Below, one piece after another: positions 5,447-11,688 of a stretch of DNA of 11,688 nt. This DNA is from Chromatiales bacterium (lineage in GTDB: Bacteria; Pseudomonadota; Gammaproteobacteria; SZUA-140), in the NCBI GenBank assembly GCA_031285245.1, contig JAITWN010000050.1:1-11688 (forward strand). The letters run 5' to 3'. The notes under the pieces were generated by a model. That model had not been told where the DNA came from, did not search any database, and saw only the letters and a program-made list of their open reading frames with translations. The translations under genes were made by a program, and so were the position numbers. The stretch's first letter is position 1. The number at the start of each line of letters is the position of its first letter.

Positions 5447-8400
5447 ATGCAACTCAAGAAGATCAGGCTCGCGGGATTCAAATCCTTCGTCGATCCCACG
5501 ACCGTTGTGTTCCCGAGCCAATTGGTCGGTGTGGTCGGGCCGAATGGATGCGGCAAATCAAACGTCATTGATGCGGTGCGCTGGGTCATGGGCGAAAGCT
5601 CGGCCAAGCACCTGCGCGGTGATGCGCTCGCAGACGTTATTTTCAACGGCTCTTCTTCGCGTAAACCCGTTGGACAGGCGAGCATCGAACTGGTATTCGA
5701 CAATACTGCCGGCCGCCTTGGCGGGCAGTATGCGCAATACGCCGAAATCTCGATCAAGCGTCAATTGACCCGCGATGGTCAATCCTCTTTCTATCTCAAT
5801 GGCACGCGCTGCCGTCGGCGCGACATCACCGATATCTTCCTCGGCACCGGCCTTGGTCCGCGCAGCTATGCGATCATCGAGCAGGGTACGGTGTCGCGCC
5901 TGATCGAAGCGAAGCCCGAAGATCTGCGTAATTTTCTCGAAGAAGCCGCCGGCATTTCCAAATATAAGGAACGCCGCCGCGAGACCGAGAACCGCATTCG
6001 CGATACGCGCGAGAATTTGAATCGCCTCAACGATCTGCTCCAGGAACTCGAAAAACGACTGGCGACTTTGCAGCGCCAGGCCAAGGCCGCCGAGCGTTAC
6101 CGTGAACTCAAACAGGAAGAGCGCTTGCTGCGCGCGCAGCTATTTGCGCTGCGCTGTCGCGGTATCGACAGCGACCTTGAGCAGCAAGAACGCACCATCG
6201 CCACGCAGGAAACTGCGGTCGAAAAAGAAGTCGCCGATCTGCGCGCAGTCGAGGCCGGCAGCGAGCGTCAGCGTGCGCTGCAAGTCGAAGCCAACGAAAC
6301 CTTCAATCGCGTGCAGGCCGAGTTTTATGCAGTGGGTTCGCAGATCAGCCGCGTCGAGCAATCGATTCAGCATGCCCGCGAGCGCCAGGGGCAAAACCGG
6401 CGCGAACTCGCCGAGCTCGAACTCGGTCGCGATGAAGTTGGGCAGCACCTCGGGCAGGATCGCAAGCAAATTGCGGATCTCGCGCAATCCCTCGCGCAGG
6501 ATGCGCCGCTGCATGAACGCAGTTTGGCGGCGGAGCAGGCGTCAACCTCAGCGCTCGCCGGCGCTGAGCAGGCGATGATGCAATGGCAATCCGCCTGGGA
6601 TAGTTACAACAAAGAAGCGGCTGAACATACGCGCAAGACCGAAGTCGAGCGCACGCGCATCCAGCATCTTGAAAACGGCTTGCGTGGTCTTGCCGAGCGC
6701 CTCGGGCGACTCGAGGCCGAAGAGCGTGGCCTTGCGGCCGAAAGCGATGCGCAGACCGATATTGGCCTGGAGTATCAGGCTGAGGAAGTTGCCTCGGCGA
6801 TCGCGGCATTGCGCGGCGAGCAGGATACGCTCGCGGCTGATATCGTGGCGCAGCGTCAGGCGCGTGAACGCGCGGCGCAGGCGCTTGATCAAGGTCGCCG
6901 CGCTCAGCAGGCGCTTGAGACGCGTCATGCTTCGCTGAATGCGCTTCAGCAGGCAGCACTCGGTAAGCAAGAAGGCGCTGCCGCGCGTTGGCTCGATGCG
7001 CAAGGGCTGACCAAACTGCGCCGACTCGCGGAAGATATTCGCGTTGAAAATGGTTGGGACCGCGCGGTGGAAACCGTGCTCGGCCTTGACCTCGAAGCCG
7101 TGTGCGCGCCGGCGCTCGAAGACATTGCGCGGCGCATCGGTGTGCTCACTGAAGGAACACTGTCCGCTTTTGATACCAGCGCTGCCGCTGCAATGTCGCG
7201 CTGGGAAGGGCGACTTGCTCCGCGTCTTGCCGATCGCGTGCAGGCGCCGTGGCCGCTCGATGCGTTGCTGCATGGCGTTTACGCCGTCGATACGGCCGAT
7301 GAAGCGCTCGCGCTGCGTGAACGCTTGGCGTCTGATGAATCCGTGGTGACGCGCGATGGCCTCTGGATGAGCGCGGCGTGGCTGCGCGTGGTCAATGCGC
7401 GCGATGAAAAATCCGGCGTGTTGCGCCGTGAACAGGAATTGCGTGAAGCGGTGGCTGCGCTCGAAGAAGCGCGCGGCGTTACCGCCGAACTCGAAGAAGC
7501 CTTGCAGGGTGCGATCGCGCGTCTTTCTGAGCTCGAACGCGCGCGTGAGGATTCGCGGCGTCGTCTCGATGAAGCCGGACAGCGCAGCGCGGAGCTGCGC
7601 GCGCAGATCAGCCGTCGTGATGCGAGCCTTGAGCAGATCCGTCGGCGCCGTGGGCGTCTGGCGTCAGAGATCGCGGACCTGCGCACGCAATCAGGGCGTG
7701 ATGATGAAACGCTCGGCGATGCGCGAGCGCTGTTTGATGAGCTGAGCGCAAGGCGCGAAGAGCATGAAGAGCGTTCGAGCGAATTGCAGGCGCGGCGCGA
7801 TGAGCTGCGCAGTGTGCTGGAGCAGTGCCGCGATCAAGCGGCTGCTGATCGCCACGTCGCGCGCGACCTCACCGTGCGTATGGAAACTGCACGCTCGCGC
7901 ATCAATGTGCTCACCTCCGGGCTCGAACGTGCAGAGCGCCGTTTGGCGCAGATCGATCATCAGCACCGTGAATTGTCCGCTGCGCTTGCCAGTAGTGAGG
8001 CGCCGCTCGCGGAAATGAAACTCGACCTCGAAGCGCTGCTGGAGCGGCGCTTGATGGTGGAGGGGAGCTTGTCCGAAGAGCGTCGTCAGCTCGAGGGCTG
8101 CGAGCATGCGCTGCGCGAATTTGAAACGCGTCGCGCCGAAATCGACCGTCGTCTCACCGCCCAGCGCGAAGCGCTCGAACGCGTGCGTCTATCGCGTCAG
8201 GAGCTGCGCGTGCGGCGTCAGAGTCTGCTGGAGCAGCTTGGCGAAACTGGGCTTGAATTCGAGACCTTGTTGCAGGAGATGCCAGCGGAAGCCTCCGAGA
8301 GTGATTGGCAGAAAAATCTTTCGGAAGTGGAGCAGAAAATTTCGCGCATGGGCGCGATCAACCTCGCCGCGATCGATGAATTCGCCGAGCAGTCCGAGCG

Positions 8401-8959
8401 CAAGACCTATCTCGACGCCCAGCTCGCCGACCTCAACGAGGCGCTGGAGACGCTTGAAGCCGCGATCCGCAAGATCGACGGTGAGACGCGCATGCGCTTC
8501 AAGGAAACCTTCGATCTCGTCAATGAGCGCTTGGAACACCTTTATCCACGACTCTTCGGCGGTGGCTTTGCGCGTCTGGAAATGACGAGTGAAGATCTGC
8601 TCGAAGCCGGCGTGACCATCATGGCGCGTCCGCCCGGCAAGCGAAACGTCAACATTCATCAGCTTTCCGGCGGTGAAAAAGCACTTACCGCGGTCGCGAT
8701 GGTGTTCGCGATGTTTGAACTCAATCCGGCGCCGTTCTGCATGCTCGATGAGGTCGATGCACCGCTTGACGATGCCAACTGCGCACGTTTTGCGAACATG
8801 GTGCGCGAGATGTCCGATCGCGTGCAGTTCATCTTCATCACCCACAACAAGATCACTATGGAGCTTGCCAATCAGCTCGTCGGCGTTACCATGCACGAAC
8901 CGGGTGTGTCACGCCTGGTCGCGGTGGATGTGGATGAGGCGGTGGAGATGGTGGGCTGA
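5447..8959 (+). CDS. smc: Chromosome segregation/condensation ATPase SMC
   Basis: SMC dimers, normally with ScpA and ScpB, form a ring-shaped ATPase that organises and helps separate sister chromosomes. The 1170 residues show the full architecture. The N-terminal ATPase half (MQLKKIRLAGFKSFVDPTTV) has Walker A GPNGCGKSN at 31-39. A long Glu/Arg/Ala-rich coiled coil runs from ~170 to 515. The hinge spans about 515-655 (QGLTKLRRLAEDIRVENGW onward). The returning coiled coil runs to ~1000, and the C-terminal half carries signature LSGGEKALTA (1073-1082) and Walker B FCMLDEVDAPLDD (D1101, E1102). The length matches the family. It is divergent from queF and upstream of ligA, a conserved gammaproteobacterial order except that zipA, usually between them, is absent. 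No ribosome-binding site precedes the ATG. Confidence 0.97.
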   Translation: MQLKKIRLAGFKSFVDPTTVVFPSQLVGVVGPNGCGKSNVIDAVRWVMGESSAKHLRGDALADVIFNGSSSRKPVGQASIELVFDNTAGRLGGQYAQYAEISIKRQLTRDGQSSFYLNGTRCRRRDITDIFLGTGLGPRSYAIIEQGTVSRLIEAKPEDLRNFLEEAAGISKYKERRRETENRIRDTRENLNRLNDLLQELEKRLATLQRQAKAAERYRELKQEERLLRAQLFALRCRGIDSDLEQQERTIATQETAVEKEVADLRAVEAGSERQRALQVEANETFNRVQAEFYAVGSQISRVEQSIQHARERQGQNRRELAELELGRDEVGQHLGQDRKQIADLAQSLAQDAPLHERSLAAEQASTSALAGAEQAMMQWQSAWDSYNKEAAEHTRKTEVERTRIQHLENGLRGLAERLGRLEAEERGLAAESDAQTDIGLEYQAEEVASAIAALRGEQDTLAADIVAQRQARERAAQALDQGRRAQQALETRHASLNALQQAALGKQEGAAARWLDAQGLTKLRRLAEDIRVENGWDRAVETVLGLDLEAVCAPALEDIARRIGVLTEGTLSAFDTSAAAAMSRWEGRLAPRLADRVQAPWPLDALLHGVYAVDTADEALALRERLASDESVVTRDGLWMSAAWLRVVNARDEKSGVLRREQELREAVAALEEARGVTAELEEALQGAIARLSELERAREDSRRRLDEAGQRSAELRAQISRRDASLEQIRRRRGRLASEIADLRTQSGRDDETLGDARALFDELSARREEHEERSSELQARRDELRSVLEQCRDQAAADRHVARDLTVRMETARSRINVLTSGLERAERRLAQIDHQHRELSAALASSEAPLAEMKLDLEALLERRLMVEGSLSEERRQLEGCEHALREFETRRAEIDRRLTAQREALERVRLSRQELRVRRQSLLEQLGETGLEFETLLQEMPAEASESDWQKNLSEVEQKISRMGAINLAAIDEFAEQSERKTYLDAQLADLNEALETLEAAIRKIDGETRMRFKETFDLVNERLEHLYPRLFGGGFARLEMTSEDLLEAGVTIMARPPGKRNVNIHQLSGGEKALTAVAMVFAMFELNPAPFCMLDEVDAPLDDANCARFANMVREMSDRVQFIFITHNKITMELANQLVGVTMHEPGVSRLVAVDVDEAVEMVG

Positions 8960-9010
8960 TGCGTCTTGGTCAGTGCCGCTGATCACATCTCACTTGAGGG
9001 TTAGTGATCA

Positions 9011-9086
9011 GGCTGGAGCGGGACACTTTTTTGAAACGCGGAGCCGCTGCGCGCCAACGGTTTCAAAAAAGTGTCCCGCTCCAGCC
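9011..9086 (+). repeat. Long hairpin repeat, element C
   Basis: Perfectly complementary 27-nt arms (9011-9037 and 9060-9086; the left begins GGCTGGAGCGGGACAC) enclose a 22-nt loop at 9038-9059. The loop is the family core GCGGAGCCGCT then GCGCGCCAACG, identical to that of element D although the arms differ. GTGATCAG (9004-9011) runs into the left arm. It lies 51 bp after the smc stop and could act as a transcript 3' end or mRNA stabiliser. No U-tract follows the stem, so it is not a classic terminator. Confidence 0.92.
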
Positions 9087-9156
9087 TCCCAAGGTCCATG
9101 GGTAATTTGGGGATCGCGACGTATCACAGTGTTCAAGAGCTGTGTCCGCCAGATTA

Positions 9157-9189
9157 TAGGTTGGGCTGAGCAACGCGAAGCCCAACCTA
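9157..9189. repeat. Short REP-like palindrome (GTTGGGC type), copy 2
   Basis: TAGGTTGGGCT (9157-9167) pairs perfectly with AGCCCAACCTA (9179-9189) around an 11-nt loop GAGCAACGCGA. The unit is the same as at 1676-1706, with a longer stem. In both places it sits within 50-70 bp of a long hairpin element. Confidence 0.75.
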
Positions 9190-9206
9190 ATAATCGCAAT
9201 ACTTAA

Positions 9207-9320
9207 AGCGGAGCCTGGGGATACTTGTCGGGGTGCGTTGGCGCGTCGAGCCTAGTCTTGCTCAGTGCCTCCCACAAGCCAAGCGCCTCCGCACCCCGAC
9301 AAGTATCCCCAGGCTTCGCT
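9207..9320 (-). repeat. Long hairpin repeat, element F (core split by an insertion)
   Basis: Complementary 31-nt arms (9207-9237 and 9290-9320) with one mismatch enclose a 52-nt loop. Read on the reverse strand the loop edges are GCGGAGGCGCT and CGCGCCAACG, the two halves of the family core, separated by about 35 nt of unrelated sequence. The arms (AGCGAAGCCTGGGGATACTT then GTCGGGGTGCG) are unlike those of A-E except for a GGGA-ACTT pattern also seen in C. The element ends 96 bp before the ligA start. Confidence 0.85.
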
Positions 9321-9379
9321 GACCACCATGCCTCTGAGGCTCGGCGGTTTTCCAACACCACAATCAGCCGTTCGCACGT

Positions 9380-9408
9380 TTGAACCGCATCGCTTAGTCG
9401 GCTAATTT
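9380..9408 (+). promoter_or_regulatory. ligA: Candidate ligA promoter close to the start codon
   Basis: TTGAAC (9380-9385) and TAATTT (9403-9408) are 17 bp apart. Transcription would start around 9415, immediately before the ligA ATG at 9417. The bases before the ATG (TTTAAGCGCTT) contain no Shine-Dalgarno sequence. This fits a leaderless transcript but does not prove it. Confidence 0.45.
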
Positions 9409-9416
9409 AAGCGCTT

Positions 9417-11429
9417 ATGACACCGCCCAATAAAGCTGCCGCCCGCGCTGCCAAGCTGCGTGATCTCATCAATCACCACAGCTATCTCTATTACGTCCTC
9501 GATCGACCCGAAATTCCGGATGTCGAGTTCGATCGGCTGTTGCGTGAATTACAAACGATCGAAGCTGATCATCCCGCGCTGATCACGCCCGATTCGCCCA
9601 CGCAGCGGGTGGGCGCTGCGGCGGTGGCTGCGTTTGGCAAAGTGCATCGCGACATTCCCATGCTGTCGCTCGCCAATGCTTATGACGAAGCGGAGTTGCA
9701 TGCTTTTGATCGACGTGTGCGCGAAGGGCTTGGTATCGAGCAAGTCGAATACAACGCTGAGCCCAAGCTCGATGGTCTTGCCATCAGTCTGATCTATCGC
9801 GACGGTGTATTCGTGCAGGGAGCGACGCGCGGTGATGGTGTGGTTGGTGAAGACATCACGCGCAATCTGCGCACGGTGCATCAAGTGCCACTGCGTTTGC
9901 GTGGGAGCTATCCGGCGCTGCTCGAAGTGCGCGGAGAAGTGTATATGCCGACCGCGAGCTTCGAAGCGCTCAATGCCGAGGCATTGGCGCGTGGTGAGAA
10001 GTTGATGGCCAATCCGCGCAATGCTGCCGCGGGCAGTGTGCGTCAGCTCGATCCACGCATCACCGCTGTTCGGCGCTTGGAACTATTTTGCTACGGCCTT
10101 GGCAGCCTAGAAGGCATGGAGCATCCAGCCTATCAGCATGAAGTGCTGGAGCGTCTGCGCGGCTGGGGATTTCCAGTAAATGGCGAGCAGCGTCTGGTTG
10201 TGGGCGCGGCCGGTTGCCAGGCCTATTACGAAGATATTCAGTCACGGCGCGTACGCCTGGACTATGAAATCGATGGCGTGGTGTTCAAGGTCGATGCGGT
10301 TGCCGGCCAACGTGAGCTTGGTTTCGTCGCGCGCGCGCCGCGTTGGGCGGTCGCTTATAAATTTCCGCCCAAGGAAGAATTGACGGTGCTGAAGGCAATC
10401 GAATTTCAGGTTGGTCGCACGGGCGCGCTGACACCGGTGGCACGCCTTGAGCCGGTGCGTCTCGCTGGTGTTACGGTTTCTAACGCTACGCTGCATAACG
10501 TTGCGCAAATTGAACGACTTGATCTGCGCGTGGGGGATACCGTCATCGTGCGCCGCGCTGGTGATGTCATTCCGCAAGTCATGGGCGTGATCGAATCGCG
10601 ACGTCCCAAGGAGGTACCGCCTTTTGATATGCCAACGCTCTGTCCTGAATGTGGCTCGCAGGTGATTCGCCCCGAGGGCGAGGTCATCGCGCATTGCAGC
10701 GGCGGCCTATATTGCCCGGCGCAGCGCAAGCAGGCGATCCGGCATTTTGCTTCGCGTCGCGCTATGGATATCGACGGTCTCGGTGAGAAACTCATCGATC
10801 AGCTCATCAATCGCAACTTAGTGAGTAGCCCGGCGGATCTTTATACGCTTGATGAGGCAACGTTCGCTGGGCTCGAGCGCATGGCGGAGCGTTCGGCTGC
10901 GAAGCTTCATGCCGCGATTGCAAAGAGTCGGGAGACGACGCTGGCGCGGTTTCTCTATGCGCTCGGCATTCCCGAAGTCGGCGAAGCGACCGCGCAGCAG
11001 CTTGCTGCCTCTTTCGGCGATCTTGCTCCGCTCATCGAGGCTGATGAGGAGCGTTTGCAGCAAGTGCCGGATATCGGGCCGATCGTGGCGGACAATATCG
11101 CAGGTTTCATGCGTGAACCACACAATCGCAAAGTGATCGATGAGTTGCGTGAGCGTGGCGTGCATTGGCCGGCAGTGGAGGTAGTGGTGGTGAACGAGGG
11201 CGCGCTCGCCGGTAAAACTTTCGTGCTCACCGGAACGCTCGAAACCCTGACGCGCGATGCCGCGCGTGAGCGCTTGCAAGCGCAAGGCGCCAAAGTCGCA
11301 GGCAGCGTATCGCGCAAAACCGATTATGTCGTCGCTGGCGCTGATGCAGGTAGCAAGCTTGATAAAGCGCAGGAGCTTGGCGTTGCGGTGCTCGACGAAA
11401 AGGCGTTGCTTGATTTGTTGGGAGCTTGA
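9417..11429 (+). CDS. ligA: NAD-dependent DNA ligase LigA
   Basis: LigA seals nicks in replication and repair using NAD+ as adenylate donor. The 670-residue protein has the complete bacterial layout. An N-terminal Ia domain (SYLYYVLDRPEIPDVEFD) takes up NMN. The adenylation domain has nucleophile K117 in EPKLDGLAIS, plus EVRGEVYM, NPRNAAAGSVRQLD and YKFPPKEE. The OB fold includes VGRTGALTPVARLEPV and RRAGDVIPQV. A Zn finger has C409, C412, C427 and C433. Helix-hairpin-helix repeats cover about 440-585 (LYALGIPEVGEATA, LQQVPDIGPIVADNI). A BRCT domain starts near 590 (LAGKTFVLTGTL). E. coli LigA is 671 residues with nearly the same cysteine numbering. The start MTPPNKAAARAAKLRDL fits the family alignment. 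No ribosome-binding site is visible. It is followed by hairpin elements D and E. Confidence 0.98.
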   Translation: MTPPNKAAARAAKLRDLINHHSYLYYVLDRPEIPDVEFDRLLRELQTIEADHPALITPDSPTQRVGAAAVAAFGKVHRDIPMLSLANAYDEAELHAFDRRVREGLGIEQVEYNAEPKLDGLAISLIYRDGVFVQGATRGDGVVGEDITRNLRTVHQVPLRLRGSYPALLEVRGEVYMPTASFEALNAEALARGEKLMANPRNAAAGSVRQLDPRITAVRRLELFCYGLGSLEGMEHPAYQHEVLERLRGWGFPVNGEQRLVVGAAGCQAYYEDIQSRRVRLDYEIDGVVFKVDAVAGQRELGFVARAPRWAVAYKFPPKEELTVLKAIEFQVGRTGALTPVARLEPVRLAGVTVSNATLHNVAQIERLDLRVGDTVIVRRAGDVIPQVMGVIESRRPKEVPPFDMPTLCPECGSQVIRPEGEVIAHCSGGLYCPAQRKQAIRHFASRRAMDIDGLGEKLIDQLINRNLVSSPADLYTLDEATFAGLERMAERSAAKLHAAIAKSRETTLARFLYALGIPEVGEATAQQLAASFGDLAPLIEADEERLQQVPDIGPIVADNIAGFMREPHNRKVIDELRERGVHWPAVEVVVVNEGALAGKTFVLTGTLETLTRDAARERLQAQGAKVAGSVSRKTDYVVAGADAGSKLDKAQELGVAVLDEKALLDLLGA

Positions 11430-11464
11430 TTCCTGAATCACTAAACCCCTGAGGTGTGGTGATC

Positions 11465-11540
11465 AGCGGTGCCCGCTACTCTTTTCAGGACGCGGAGCCG
11501 CTGCGCGCCAACGGTCCTGAAAAGAGTAGCGAGCACCGCT
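11465..11540 (+). repeat. Long hairpin repeat, element D
   Basis: Complementary 27-nt arms (11465-11491 and 11514-11540, one mismatch; left begins AGCGGTGCCCGCTACTC) enclose a 22-nt core loop at 11492-11513 identical to that of element C. GTGATCAG (11459-11466) overlaps the 5' end. It is about 35 bp after the ligA stop. The arm type is shared with the right arm of element B. Confidence 0.92.
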
Positions 11541-11603
11541 TCGGGATTTCGCGCTGCATCAAAGGGAAAAAAAGCTTTTCTGAAGTATCAACGGACCCTT
11601 CGA

Positions 11604-11680
11604 GGCAGGATCGGGACACTTTTTCGAAACTGTTTGCGCGCAAGCGGCTACGCGGTTGGAAAAAGTGTCCCGATACTGCC
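11604..11680 (-). repeat. Hairpin repeat, element E (diverged)
   Basis: Arms 11604-11630 and 11654-11680 match at 24 of 27 positions and carry the element A arm sequence (GGCAGGATCGGGACACTTTT). The loop, on the reverse strand GCGTAGCCGCT then TGCGCGCAAACA, is a degraded core. Sequence beyond the arm (reverse strand CCTCGAA, GGGTCC, TTGATAC, then CAGAAAAGCTT) resembles the matching flank of element A, so these two copies are probably closest relatives. It is inverted relative to D, 63 bp away. Confidence 0.8.
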
Positions 11681-11688
11681 AAAGCGCT

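Larger units (their letters stand above)
8960..9416. other. Intergenic region between smc and ligA, without zipA
   Basis: The 457-bp gap holds hairpin element C (9011-9086), a GTTGGGC palindrome (9157-9189), long hairpin element F (9207-9320) and a possible ligA promoter (9380-9408). Open frames here are short or translate the repeats. None shows an N-terminal membrane anchor or the ZipA FtsZ-binding domain. Nothing recognisable lies at 9087-9156. Confidence 0.75.

Noticed and set aside
9011..9086. Element C as an ordinary intrinsic terminator of smc
   Set aside because: The stem is far longer than usual, its T run is inside the arm rather than after the hairpin, and related copies lie in places not needing a terminator (A behind an existing one, F upstream of ligA). 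A secondary role in 3' end formation remains possible.
8673..9206. Forward open frame of 177 codons at the smc end, as a possible zipA
   Set aside because: Most of it lies inside smc in another frame and the rest translates element C. It has no N-terminal membrane segment or ZipA domain.
1..11688. CRISPR array, tRNA/rRNA genes, prophage or insertion sequence
   Set aside because: I saw no regularly spaced direct repeats, no tRNA/rRNA-like sequence and no transposase or integrase. The only repeats are the hairpin family and the two small palindromes.

Overview
The window reads as a chromosomal housekeeping segment of a high-GC gammaproteobacterium. The clues are a canonical SMC instead of MukB, smc lying just upstream of ligA, a DksA of the DPxDRA type with a Lys/Ala-rich N-terminal extension, and a short QueF. 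The DksA extension and the presence of SMC suggest the Xanthomonadales/Nevskiales side of the class. That placement is an inference from gene content, not a phylogeny.

Layout: 1-1563 (-) is the N-terminal four-fifths of acetyl-CoA synthetase (acs), cut by the window edge. 1564-1932 is intergenic and holds a short GTTGGGC-type palindrome, a long perfect hairpin (element A) and a bidirectional terminator for dksA. 1933-2544 (-) is dksA, divergent from a CbbY-like HAD phosphatase at 2696-3469 (+). That gene converges across hairpin element B on an FGGY kinase of the D-ribulose kinase type at 3601-4911 (-), which lies 22 bp downstream of queF at 4934-5323 (-) and probably shares its transcript. 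Divergent from queF is smc at 5447-8959 (+). The 457-bp gap 8960-9416 carries elements C and F and a second GTTGGGC palindrome, but no zipA. Then come ligA at 9417-11429 (+) and elements D and E up to the window end.

The genes cover central carbon entry (Acs), stringent-response transcription control (DksA), pentulose and pentulose-phosphate chemistry (CbbY-like phosphatase and ribulose kinase), tRNA queuosine synthesis (QueF), chromosome organisation (SMC) and DNA joining (LigA). All appear intact apart from the truncation of acs.

The most unusual content is between the genes. Six hairpin elements (A-F) share a core made of GCGGAGCCGCT followed by GCGCGCCAACG or close variants. The core is flanked by 27-31-bp arms that are usually almost perfectly self-complementary but differ between copies. 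One copy (B) has mismatched arms of two types, one (F) has the core split by about 35 nt, and D and E form an opposed pair. This looks like a REP/MITE-like family whose hairpin is maintained while its arm sequence changes. I do not recognise it as a named family.
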